A stretch of 16,239 nt of DNA from GCA-2687515 sp963582805 (GTDB taxonomy: Bacteria; Pseudomonadota; Alphaproteobacteria; Rhodospirillales; UBA2165). How positions within the stretch are numbered: position 1 is the first letter of the stretch; each line of letters starts with the position of its first letter. Made by a program: the position numbers and the translations under genes. The DNA lies in the NCBI GenBank assembly GCA_963582805.1, contig CAUZTZ010000057.1:1-16239 (forward strand), written 5' to 3'. Shown piece by piece: positions 1-6,787 of the stretch. The notes under the pieces are model-generated. The model had not been told where the DNA came from. It did no database searches and saw only the letters and a list, made by a program, of their open reading frames with translations.

Positions 1-272
1 CCGCCGCTGAAGGCCACCCGGTCGCCGGCCTTGAAGCCCAGAACCCGTTTGCCGGCGGCTTCGATGACGCCGGCGCCTTCGAGGCCGATGACGGCGGGAA
101 AGCCGGCCACCTTATAGAGCCCATTCCGAAAATAGGTGTCGGCGAAATTAAAGCCGACGGCGGTGTGGCGGATCAAAACCTGATCCGGCTTCGGCTTCGC
201 AACATCGATCTCTTCCCATTTGAGGACCGAGGGCGGACCGTTTTTGTGGATGCGGATTGCGTTGGCTTTCAT
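1..272 (-). CDS. Quinone oxidoreductase-like MDR protein (N-terminal part, runs off window)
   Basis: Translating the minus strand from the ATG at 272 gives 90 residues beginning MKANAIRIHKNG. They show the N-terminal GroES-like domain of medium-chain dehydrogenases/reductases. The stretch GFNFADTYFRNGLY, then FPAVIGLEGAG and GFKAGDRVAF, is typical of zinc-independent NADPH:quinone oxidoreductases (QOR/zeta-crystallin type). In this family the protein reduces quinones or enones with NADPH in the cytoplasm. The cofactor-binding Rossmann half lies beyond base 1, so the subfamily and substrate cannot be fixed. The gene starts 21 nt after the stop of the MBL hydrolase gene and is probably the fifth gene of the same transcript. 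The ribosome site (AAGGGA) is weak. Family assignment is firm; the role in this pathway is inferred only from position. Confidence 0.88.
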   Translation of the reverse strand, partial: MKANAIRIHKNGPPSVLKWEEIDVAKPKPDQVLIRHTAVGFNFADTYFRNGLYKVAGFPAVIGLEGAGVIEAAGKRVLGFKAGDRVAFSG

Positions 273-293
273 GTTCTATCCCTTTAGCTCCGG

Positions 294-1295
294 TTAGACC
301 CCGAAGGTGAAACGGCTGCCCACATTGGATGCGACCAGTTTATCGGGCATACGCTCGCGCATCTTGCCGATAAAATTGGCGCCGGTGCAGTGCATGGGCA
401 CGACCACATCGGGGTTCATTTCTTCCAGCTCGTCCAAGGTGTGGTCGATATAGTCATTGGGCGCCAAGCCAAGATGGAAGCCGCCGATCACCGCATGCAC
501 CTTGTCCGTATTGGCGACTGCCATGGCAGTCCGAACCGTATTAACGATGCCCGTATGTCCGCAGGATGAGATCACCACCAGACCGCGTCCCTTTACCATA
601 TAACAGGTCGCGTGCTCGTCCGGATGCTGATCGCGAACCAGCTTGCCGGCGCGCTCGTCCTCGGTGTAATGGTCGTCATCATCCTCGACCAGGGTGCCAC
701 CGCTGACATCTTCAAAGGAATTTCGCTCGATATAACCGCTGGTAAATGCGTTTTGTAAATCGTGGGGATCGCTGCAACAAACTTGGGTTACGTTTTGCGC
801 CGTCAGCGACGATCTGTCGATGGCGCCCCAGGGAACCGGTTCCTTGTCTTTTTGACCAATCCATTTTTCACGGAAAACCGTCTCGCCACCCACATAAAGA
901 GATATGTCATCGCGCATGCGTTTGCGGTGCTGACCGACAAATCCGTCCAAGCCTCCGAAATGGTCGCGGTGGCCATGGCTGAGGATCAGCCCGTTCAGCT
1001 TGCCCGGATCGATATCGAGCAGATCAAAATTGCGGTTCAGCACTTCCGGTGTATAGCCGAAATCGAGCAGGTATTCCGCCTTAGCGCCATCCTTTACGGA
1101 GGCAAGATGCAGCGACAAACCCCACTCGGCGGCGAAAGTGGTCATCTGCCGGCCAGGTATGCCGCCCACATGTTCGATACCAGTCATTGAATGTTCGAGC
1201 TTGGGCAAAAACCGCTCATAGGCGGAATCGACCACGACCCGAACCGATAATTTTTCCACAACCGGTGCGGCGAAGGGCGTCGCAGTAGTATCCAT
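294..1295 (-). CDS. MBL-fold metallo-hydrolase (COG1237-like)
   Basis: A 333-residue cytoplasmic metallo-beta-lactamase-fold protein. The metal motif SHGHRDH (H107, H109, D111, H112) is followed by SCGHTGIVN (H247), GGFHL (H274) and PMHCTG (H302). This order matches COG1237, the group that includes archaeal dihydropterin ribofuranosyl-aminobenzene phosphate synthase-like proteins. In COG1237 the second motif usually reads SC[SA]HAG, so this copy is slightly divergent. The start is the ATG at 1295: GGGAGGA lies 6 nt upstream, whereas the ATG at 1301 abuts that site and the TTG at 1310 overlaps it. It follows the Rieske gene by 25 nt, within an operon with ligI- and galD-type genes. An ester, lactone or thioester hydrolase acting on a catabolic intermediate is plausible, but the substrate is unknown. 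Confidence 0.85.
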   Translation of the reverse strand: MDTTATPFAAPVVEKLSVRVVVDSAYERFLPKLEHSMTGIEHVGGIPGRQMTTFAAEWGLSLHLASVKDGAKAEYLLDFGYTPEVLNRNFDLLDIDPGKLNGLILSHGHRDHFGGLDGFVGQHRKRMRDDISLYVGGETVFREKWIGQKDKEPVPWGAIDRSSLTAQNVTQVCCSDPHDLQNAFTSGYIERNSFEDVSGGTLVEDDDDHYTEDERAGKLVRDQHPDEHATCYMVKGRGLVVISSCGHTGIVNTVRTAMAVANTDKVHAVIGGFHLGLAPNDYIDHTLDELEEMNPDVVVPMHCTGANFIGKMRERMPDKLVASNVGSRFTFGV

Positions 1296-1301
1296 GTTCA
1301 T

Positions 1302-1308
1302 TCCTCCC
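1302..1308 (-). promoter_or_regulatory. Ribosome binding site deciding the MBL hydrolase start
   Basis: Read on the minus strand this is GGGAGGA, 6 nt before the ATG at 1295. The ATG at 1301 touches it directly and the in-frame TTG at 1310 overlaps it, so only the 1295 start has usable spacing. Confidence 0.75.
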
Positions 1309-1320
1309 AAAGGCTTTTCC

Positions 1321-1665
1321 TCATTCCGCCAGATAAACGGCGCCGTCCTGAATTTCGATGTTGATGGATTTCAGGCTTTCGCCTTCGCACGGGCCTTCGA
1401 TACAAAAGCCGTCCTCGACGCGGAAGGTGGCCCGGTGCATGCCGCAGCGGATATATTTGTGCTCGGGCTCGAAAAACTTGCCGGGCACCTGATCAATCAA
1501 CAGCTGCGCATGCGGGCACCAGTTGATATAGGCGTAAGCCGCATCGCCGCGCCGGGCGATAAAGATATTGCGCTGCTTGCCTTCGATGCGGGCGACCATG
1601 CCGAGGGCGTCGTTGTCGGCGATGTCTTCCAAAAGACAAAGCTTTGCGTCGGCGTCCAGCATCAT
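1321..1665 (-). CDS. Rieske [2Fe-2S] ferredoxin
   Basis: A 114-residue stand-alone Rieske protein. The cluster motifs are C50-P-H52 and C74-G-M-H77, spaced as in Rieske ferredoxins of the NirD/BphF type. No signal peptide or membrane anchor is seen, so it should be a soluble electron carrier. The start overlaps the stop of the ligI-type gene: the ATG at 1663-1665 shares bases with the TGA at 1662-1664, which suggests translational coupling. A second ATG follows directly, so residue 1 or 2 could be the true start. Carriers like this usually feed a ring-hydroxylating or O-demethylating oxygenase, but no oxygenase or cognate reductase is in the window. The partner is therefore unknown. Confidence 0.88.
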   Translation of the reverse strand: MMLDADAKLCLLEDIADNDALGMVARIEGKQRNIFIARRGDAAYAYINWCPHAQLLIDQVPGKFFEPEHKYIRCGMHRATFRVEDGFCIEGPCEGESLKSINIEIQDGAVYLAE

Positions 1666-2555
1666 GCACCGAACCCGTAAAGCCGGGCGGGATTGTCCAC
1701 CAGGATTTTCTTCAGCAAGGCTTCTTCTCCGGCCACATATTGGCCCAACAGATCCACCAGATCGCCGTCGTTGGGCATATAGCCGGCGATATTGGGGTGT
1801 GGCCAGTCGGTGCCCCAAAGCAAGTTATCGGGCGCCACTTCGATCAGTTTTTGCGCAAACGGGATGACATCGTGGAACGGCGTGCCGGCCTTTGACAGAC
1901 GCTCGGCGCCGGTGATCTTGACCCAGGCGCCGGACTCATTGACGAAATTCAGCAACAACTGGAAGGCCGGCTGATCGATGCCCATATCCGGATCGATGCG
2001 CGCCATGTGATCGAACACAATCGGTACCGGCAGGCTTTCTAATTCGTCCGCGCATTCGACCACATCGTCGGCCTCCATATAGATCACCGCGTGCCAACCG
2101 AAGGGCGCCATTTTTTCGCAGACCGTTCTGATCTTGGAGAAATCGGGCTTGCTGCCGCCGGACAGATGCCGGGCGAAAGAAAACCGCGCCCCCCTGGCGC
2201 CGCCCGCATCGAGCCGCGCCAGTTCTTCTTCGGCCACATCGGGCAATACCATGACAATGCCCCGGTAGCGGTCCGGGTCTGAGCCCAGACAATCCATCAT
2301 CGCCGTGTTGTCGTCGTAATGGCAGGTGGCCTGAACAATCACGGCCCGCTGCAGCCCCAATTTGTCATGCACCGATTTGATCAATTCCTTCGGTGCGTCC
2401 GGCGGCGTGTAGGAACGCTTAGGATGATAGGGGAACGTGGCGCCGGGCCCAAAGACATGACAATGGGCGTCGGTGGCAAAGGCCGGCAATTTCAGATCGG
2501 GGGTACGCGTATCGGGGTTGGGCCCTTGGATGGTCGGGGTCTGATCATCAGACAT
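1662..2555 (-). CDS. ligI: 2-pyrone-4,6-dicarboxylate hydrolase (LigI-type amidohydrolase)
   Basis: A 297-residue amidohydrolase-superfamily protein of COG3618. LigI hydrolyses the lactone 2-pyrone-4,6-dicarboxylate (PDC) to 4-oxalomesaconate in protocatechuate 4,5-cleavage. The alignment to Sphingobium LigI, recalled from memory, is close along the whole length. Catalytic and metal-site residues are present: H31 and H33 in DAHCHVFGPG, H183 in FDHMAR and D250 in WGTDWPHPN. Residues equivalent to known PDC contacts include Y49, R124, Y159 and R219. One contact differs: the LigI position R130 is H130 here, with arginine at 129, and S77 is T77. The start is supported by AAAGGA about 10 nt upstream. 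It lies 21 nt after the galD-type gene, whose enzyme acts on the next intermediate, which supports the function. Activity on a related lactone remains possible. Confidence 0.85.
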   Translation of the reverse strand: MSDDQTPTIQGPNPDTRTPDLKLPAFATDAHCHVFGPGATFPYHPKRSYTPPDAPKELIKSVHDKLGLQRAVIVQATCHYDDNTAMMDCLGSDPDRYRGIVMVLPDVAEEELARLDAGGARGARFSFARHLSGGSKPDFSKIRTVCEKMAPFGWHAVIYMEADDVVECADELESLPVPIVFDHMARIDPDMGIDQPAFQLLLNFVNESGAWVKITGAERLSKAGTPFHDVIPFAQKLIEVAPDNLLWGTDWPHPNIAGYMPNDGDLVDLLGQYVAGEEALLKKILVDNPARLYGFGA

Positions 2556-2576
2556 AAATCACTGGTCCTTTAAAGT

Positions 2577-3665
2577 TCACGCATTCTTCCAAACGCTGTC
2601 GGAAACAAGTATCTGGCCTTCGAACAGGCGGCGCGCGGTTCTAAGCAGCGCTGCCCGCTTGATGACGGGATTGTCGGCGCTGCCTTCGAATTCCATCTCC
2701 ACCGACATCTCGCCGGTGGGATGCTCGACGCTGAACATCTTGCGCATCCCGTCCGGGATCACCGCCACCCGGGACGCGGTGGAGCCTTCCATGATGCAGG
2801 CGGTGGCCACCGACACGGCGGCAAATACGCCGATGGCGGCATGGCAGTCGTGGGGAATGAACGAGCGCGTGGTGATCGAGCCGCCGTCCCTGGGCGGCGC
2901 CACCAGCGTCATCTTGGGCACCGTCAGCGCGCCCACGTCTTCCAGATTCATCATCGGGCCGACGGCAAAACGCAATTCCTCAACGCGCTCTTTTAATTCT
3001 GTGTCGGCGTTCAATTCATCGCGGCTCTCATAGCCGGTGCGCCCCACGGCGGCGGCTTCAAATATAACGCAAGGCATGCCGTTATCGATGCAGGTCACCT
3101 CAATACCGTTGACCGTGTCAACCAGATTGCCAGTGGGCAGCAACGCGCCGCAGGTGGAGCCCTCGGTGCCCCGGAAATTGGTCATCACCGGCGAGGCGGT
3201 GCCGGGCACGCCATCGATGCGCGCTTCGCCGTCATATTCCGGATGGCCGCCGGGGGTCGCAAACGTCACGTCCGCCAAACTGCCGGAGTTTTCCATAAAC
3301 ACGGTCAGCGTGGTTTCATCGCCCCTGGCCTCGATCATGCCTTGCTCGACCGCAAAGGCGCCGACGCCGGCCAGCATGTTGCCGCAGTTCTGTTTGATCG
3401 AGGCGCGCGGCTCATCGACCACCACCTGAACGAACAAATAGTCCAGATCGACCCCGTCGCGCGCCGATGGTTTGACGATGGCCACCTTGGAAGTCAGCGG
3501 ATTGGCGCCGCCGACGCCATCGATCTGGCGCGCATCGGGCGAGCCCATGGCGGCGATCAAAACCTGATCGCGCAATTGGGGATCATCGGGCAAGTCCGCC
3601 GCATTGAAAAACGGCCCTTTCGATGTGCCGCCGCGCATCAACACGCATGGAATTTTGGTCTGCAT
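2577..3665 (-). CDS. galD: 4-oxalomesaconate tautomerase (GalD/LigU, PrpF family)
   Basis: A 362-residue PrpF-family protein with two diaminopimelate-epimerase-like halves. The N-terminus IPCVLMRGGTSKG, the stretch MGSPDARQIDGVGGA, LTSKVAI (K60) and QNCGNM (C94) match GalD of Pseudomonas putida and LigU of Sphingobium closely. The K-to-C spacing of 34 residues equals that of K66 and C100 in LigU. These enzymes isomerise 4-oxalomesaconate between its tautomeric/double-bond forms before hydration. The start at 3665 (MQTKIPC) is chosen because AGGAG lies 9 nt upstream; a frame extending to 3728 adds 21 unconserved residues. It is the first gene of a minus-strand operon with the ligI-type gene. 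PrpF proteins of the methylcitrate cycle share the fold, but sequence and neighbours favour GalD/LigU. Confidence 0.88.
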   Translation of the reverse strand: MQTKIPCVLMRGGTSKGPFFNAADLPDDPQLRDQVLIAAMGSPDARQIDGVGGANPLTSKVAIVKPSARDGVDLDYLFVQVVVDEPRASIKQNCGNMLAGVGAFAVEQGMIEARGDETTLTVFMENSGSLADVTFATPGGHPEYDGEARIDGVPGTASPVMTNFRGTEGSTCGALLPTGNLVDTVNGIEVTCIDNGMPCVIFEAAAVGRTGYESRDELNADTELKERVEELRFAVGPMMNLEDVGALTVPKMTLVAPPRDGGSITTRSFIPHDCHAAIGVFAAVSVATACIMEGSTASRVAVIPDGMRKMFSVEHPTGEMSVEMEFEGSADNPVIKRAALLRTARRLFEGQILVSDSVWKNA

Positions 3666-3674
3666 TTTATATAG

Positions 3675-3679
3675 CTCCT
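3675..3679 (-). promoter_or_regulatory. Ribosome binding site deciding the galD start
   Basis: AGGAG on the minus strand, 9 nt before the ATG at 3665. It supports the shorter MQTKIPC start over upstream in-frame codons. Confidence 0.7.
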
Positions 3680-3819
3680 GTTTGGCGCGCCCGGGCAGAA
3701 GAGTAAATTTTCTGGCCCGCGCTGCCAATAACTTCTTGGTTCTTCTAATAGTTGAAACTTAAATAAAACTTCGTGCGACATGTTTTAGATTTTCGACCAT
3801 ACCGGTTCATGAGCATTCC

Positions 3820-3859
3820 TTACGGTTCCTTACGGTTCCTTACGGTTTATTACGGTTTT
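3820..3859. repeat. Four tandem 10-bp repeats (TTACGGTTNN)
   Basis: Four head-to-tail units, each starting TTACGGTT: TTACGGTTCC twice, then TTACGGTTTA and TTACGGTTTT. The 10-bp period is about one helical turn, so the copies face the same side of the DNA. A further copy in inverted orientation (CCGTAAT, 3867-3873) pairs perfectly with ATTACGG at 3849-3855 across 11 nt. The array lies about 155 nt upstream of the galD start and just beyond the end of the PrpD operon. It could be an iterated binding site or simple slippage-generated repeats. Confidence 0.85.
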
Positions 3860-3873
3860 TCCGGCTCCGTAAT
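3849..3873. repeat. 7-bp inverted repeat ATTACGG/CCGTAAT
   Basis: ATTACGG at 3849-3855 and CCGTAAT at 3867-3873 are perfect inverted copies separated by 11 nt. They overlap the last unit of the tandem array. No T run follows on either strand at terminator distance, so a protein-binding dyad or a structural hairpin is likelier than a rho-independent terminator. Confidence 0.55.
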
Positions 3874-3934
3874 TGCCTGAAATCCACCCGGTCATTCAAG
3901 GATTAGATAGTCAGAAAACCATCTGAGCGCAACG

Positions 3935-5326
3935 TCATTCCGCCGGTAAATTGCGCATGGCATTGGTAAGTTGGGCGAGGTCGGGCGCGCCCGCCAGCCC
4001 GCGCAGGATCGACAGCATGTCCGCCGCCGCAGCCCCGTCCACATTGCGCCCGGCCAGGGTCATGAATTTTTCGGACACCATTTCGGAGGCCGCCGGGTTC
4101 ATGGGGTGGCCGAAGGGGTATTCGCATGCCTCTTCGATTGTCTCACCGCCTTTGAGACGGATGGTGAAACGCACCGGCTGGCGCGGTGATTTTAGATCCT
4201 TGGCCGCCGGGTCCACCGCGACGCTGATTTTCTGCATCAGGGGACGAAGGGCCGGGTCCCCTACCCGCTCCGCTTCAAAACTTTCGAGGCTGACCGCGCC
4301 ATCCACCAACGTCACCGCCAGGATATAGGCGAGGCTATGATCGGCGGTCTCGCGGGTCTTGGGGTCCCATTTTTCATCGTGGTCGTTACGCCCGCCGCCG
4401 ATCTCGTTGTACAGGAACTCGTAGCCCAGCACTTCGATGGCTTCGATATCACGCCAATCCATGCGTTTGCCGAGCTCCAAAAACAATTCCACCGGCGCCT
4501 GGGCGCACCATTCCACCGGCAGGAACTTGATCGCCGTCCGCTCGATCACGGAGCGGCCATCCTGCGGCTTGCCCAGATGATCCAGATCGAAGGGCCCGCC
4601 GATACGCTCGAACAAGCCCTGTTCGCCGCTAAATGGGTTCGGCGGCGCTTCCATGCCGCGCGCTGCAAGCCGGGTCACGAACACCGCGTTCATGATGCTG
4701 TGCGGCGTCGCGCAACCCTTCCACGCCGACAGCGCCCCGGCGCGCGATGCCCGCAGCGGCACCGTGGATGTGACGCCCAGGGATATGGCGTTGGCGGTGG
4801 TCGCCTGATCGAGACCCATGACATGGCCCATGCCGGCGGCGGCGGCGGCGGCGACGGCGAGGATCACGCCCTGATCGATGCCCAGGTCGCGCAAGGGAAT
4901 GACGGCAGCGAGCGCGCCGAACACCTCGTAGGCCACATGAACGGCGCCGATAAATTTGCGCCCATCGGCACCGGCCAGCTCGGCGCCGGTCAGGATCGCC
5001 GCGATCAGGTCGCTGGGATGGCCGCCGGTCAGCGCATTGAAGGTGTCGTTGTAATCCAGACAGCGCATCATCACCCCGTTGGCGAAGGCGGCATGATCGG
5101 GGGCGCTTAAAGCCAGGGAGCCGATCACCGATGCGCCAACGGTTACGCCCGCCGTCTCGGCGGCGAGGCTGCGCGCAATCACCGCCGGTTGCTCGGCGTA
5201 ACCGGCGATAGCGCAGCCCATGCCGTCGACGATATGGTCGATAATGTTGGCCACGGTTTCTCCGCTGAGGCTGGCGGTATCGAAGCCGGTGGCGTAGGCG
5301 GCGATTGTGGTGGTTATGGCATCCAT
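3935..5326 (-). CDS. MmgE/PrpD family protein
   Basis: A 463-residue protein of the MmgE/PrpD family, which includes 2-methylcitrate dehydratase (PrpD) and cis-aconitate decarboxylase. Family signatures are the alanine-rich helical N-terminus, CLDYNDTF near residues 89-96 and GGHPSD at 101-106. They are followed by an all-helical domain and a C-terminal lid with the FGHPMNP stretch. Length is normal. The start at 5326 has AGGAG 6 nt upstream, formed partly by the stop codon (TAG) of the SDR gene, so the two are likely translationally coupled. It is the last gene of a five-gene operon. Dehydration or decarboxylation of a hydroxy- or unsaturated di/tricarboxylate is the family expectation. Substrate is unknown, and no other methylcitrate-cycle gene is present. 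Confidence 0.88.
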   Translation of the reverse strand: MDAITTTIAAYATGFDTASLSGETVANIIDHIVDGMGCAIAGYAEQPAVIARSLAAETAGVTVGASVIGSLALSAPDHAAFANGVMMRCLDYNDTFNALTGGHPSDLIAAILTGAELAGADGRKFIGAVHVAYEVFGALAAVIPLRDLGIDQGVILAVAAAAAAGMGHVMGLDQATTANAISLGVTSTVPLRASRAGALSAWKGCATPHSIMNAVFVTRLAARGMEAPPNPFSGEQGLFERIGGPFDLDHLGKPQDGRSVIERTAIKFLPVEWCAQAPVELFLELGKRMDWRDIEAIEVLGYEFLYNEIGGGRNDHDEKWDPKTRETADHSLAYILAVTLVDGAVSLESFEAERVGDPALRPLMQKISVAVDPAAKDLKSPRQPVRFTIRLKGGETIEEACEYPFGHPMNPAASEMVSEKFMTLAGRNVDGAAAADMLSILRGLAGAPDLAQLTNAMRNLPAE

Positions 5327-5334
5327 GTCCGCTC

Positions 5335-6354
5335 CTAAATCCGGCCGTTGGCGCGCAACTGCTCGAGGGTACCGGTCAGGCTTTGCTCCAGATCAACGGC
5401 GGGAATGTAGCCGAGGGCGCGGCGCGATTTGGTATCGTCAATCCGCCACTCGCGGCCCTTCCAGCTATTGTGCAGGGCCTTGGTATAGCTGTGCGGGTAG
5501 CCCGACAGTTTCGCCATCATAGTGTCTATGTATGGCACCATGCCGGTCATGAAGCCGGGCATCTTCATCAATGGCTTGGGGATTTTCGGATCGATCCGGT
5601 TTAAGGCGACGCCGATGTCATAAAGGGACGCGGCGTGATTCATGGCGATATAGCGCGATCCCGCCTCGCCTTTTTCAAAGGCCAGCCGATGGGCGACGGC
5701 CACATCGCGCACATCGACGAAGGGGATATCAATGGCCGGGGCGCCCATGCGCAGAGAGCCCTTGGCGAAGGCTTCGATGAAATCCACCGACGGCGTCGAG
5801 CGGTTGAAGCCGGGCCCGGTAACGGCGCCGGGCAGCACCGAGACCATATCAAGACCCAGCTCGCCCGACAGTTGCCAGGCGTGCTTTTCGCCGCTGGTTT
5901 TTTCCTCGATATAGGGGACCGAAATATCGCTCACCCAGCTATCTTCGGTCGCGGTTGACAGGCCCGGCGCCACTGGCGCGATGGTCACCACCGACGAGGT
6001 CAGCACAAGGCGACCGACGCCGGCCAAATTGGCGGCGGTCAGGACGTTGGCCATGCCGAGGACACCGGTTTCGGTCATGATGCGCGCCTGGACCGAATCT
6101 CTCGGCGCCAGATCATAGATGGCGGCCACCTGGAAGACGCCGTCCATGCCGGCGCAGGCCGCATGCAGCGACGCCGGGTCGAACAGGTCGGCCTTGACCA
6201 GTTCCACCTGCAAATTTTTGAGTGCATCGGTTTTGGATGGGTCCAACGGATCGCGCACCGCGGCCCGCACATCATAGCCGTTTTCCACCAATTCGGCGAC
6301 CAGGGCGCCGCCCACATGGCCGCTGGCGCCAGTCACCAACACTTTGCGCGCCAT
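5335..6354 (-). CDS. Extended SDR / NAD-dependent epimerase-dehydratase (dihydroflavonol reductase-like)
   Basis: A 339-residue Rossmann-fold protein. The nucleotide-binding motif TGASGHVGG is at residues 8-16, the substrate-side serines LTSS at 118-121, and the catalytic YxxxK is Y148-IEE-K152. The context after the lysine (TSGEKHAW) resembles dihydroflavonol-4-reductase-like extended SDRs. Such enzymes reduce ketones or aldehydes with NAD(P)H; here that could be a carbonyl intermediate. The gene is 9 nt downstream of the GFA gene, and its TAG stop forms part of the PrpD ribosome site. Its own ribosome site is weak. Family is clear; substrate cannot be told from sequence. Confidence 0.87.
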   Translation of the reverse strand: MARKVLVTGASGHVGGALVAELVENGYDVRAAVRDPLDPSKTDALKNLQVELVKADLFDPASLHAACAGMDGVFQVAAIYDLAPRDSVQARIMTETGVLGMANVLTAANLAGVGRLVLTSSVVTIAPVAPGLSTATEDSWVSDISVPYIEEKTSGEKHAWQLSGELGLDMVSVLPGAVTGPGFNRSTPSVDFIEAFAKGSLRMGAPAIDIPFVDVRDVAVAHRLAFEKGEAGSRYIAMNHAASLYDIGVALNRIDPKIPKPLMKMPGFMTGMVPYIDTMMAKLSGYPHSYTKALHNSWKGREWRIDDTKSRRALGYIPAVDLEQSLTGTLEQLRANGRI

Positions 6355-6363
6355 GATGCGCGC

Positions 6364-6786
6364 CTACTGCGGCCGCGGCCCCTTGTGGGCTGGAATATCG
6401 GCATCGAAGGTGGCCCAATCCTGGATATGTTCGGTGTAAACCGCGATGTCGGCTTTGCGGATCGCGTAATCATCAAAACAACCGACGGCGACGGCCAAAA
6501 GCTCTGGCCAAAGCTCGGCCTTCCAATACAGCGTCGTGCCGCAGGTAGGGCAGAAATTGCCTTCGATATAGCGCCCGGAATCTGATCCCCGCCTAAACAC
6601 AGTCGAATCGCCATTGATGGCGTTTACTTGGCTAACATTGAAATAGGCGCCGGTGCCATAGACGGCGCCGGTGCGCTTGCGGCAAAAATTACACCCGCAG
6701 ATCGGTATGCGCTCGGGCTCGCCCGTGACTTCCACCGTTAGGCGCCCGCAGGCGCATGTCGCTTTGTGGATTTCCCCATCAGCCAT
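6364..6786 (-). CDS. GFA/CENP-V family zinc protein
   Basis: A 140-residue protein of the GFA (formaldehyde-activating, S-hydroxymethylglutathione synthase-like) family. Its zinc cysteines are C11 and C13 (CAC), C30, C32 and C35 (CGCNFC), and C79 and C82 (CPTC). Family members form a small beta-fold around one or two zinc ions. Some are credited with binding glutathione-formaldehyde adducts, but most are uncharacterised. The start at 6786 is set by AGGAG 5 nt upstream; the frame stays open to 6852 without a site. One base separates it from the stop of the LVIVD gene, so translation is probably coupled. If a neighbour releases formaldehyde or a reactive aldehyde, this protein could scavenge it, but that is inference. 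Confidence 0.87.
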   Translation of the reverse strand: MADGEIHKATCACGRLTVEVTGEPERIPICGCNFCRKRTGAVYGTGAYFNVSQVNAINGDSTVFRRGSDSGRYIEGNFCPTCGTTLYWKAELWPELLAVAVGCFDDYAIRKADIAVYTEHIQDWATFDADIPAHKGPRPQ

Positions 6787-6787
6787 A

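Larger units (their letters stand above)
3666..3934. promoter_or_regulatory. Spacer with probable promoter/operator of the galD operon
   Basis: This 269-nt gap separates the galD start from the PrpD-family stop. No gene-like frame is seen. The part near 3740-3800 is clearly richer in A and T than its surroundings, as expected for a promoter reading toward galD. I could not fix a convincing -35/-10 pair. TTGGCA on the minus strand near 3720 is a possible -35, but its -10 (TACTCT) is poor. The imperfect dyad GTTCTTCTAATAGTTGAAAC at 3739-3758 may be an operator. The tandem repeat and hairpin at 3820-3873 are listed separately. No rho-independent terminator with a T run was found for the PrpD operon. 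Confidence 0.5.

Noticed and set aside
3911..3926. Hairpin TCAGA/TCTGA just past the PrpD-family stop, considered as a terminator
   Set aside because: The stem is only 5 bp and no T run follows it in the direction of transcription.
4337..5110. Open frame of 257 codons on the plus strand opposite the PrpD-family gene
   Set aside because: Composition is rich in G, H, R and Q as in GC-driven shadow frames; no motif is seen.
2577..5326. PrpF-family and PrpD-family genes next to each other, as in a methylcitrate cycle
   Set aside because: No prpB, prpC or acnD is present. The two genes belong to different transcription units, and the PrpF-family protein matches GalD/LigU.
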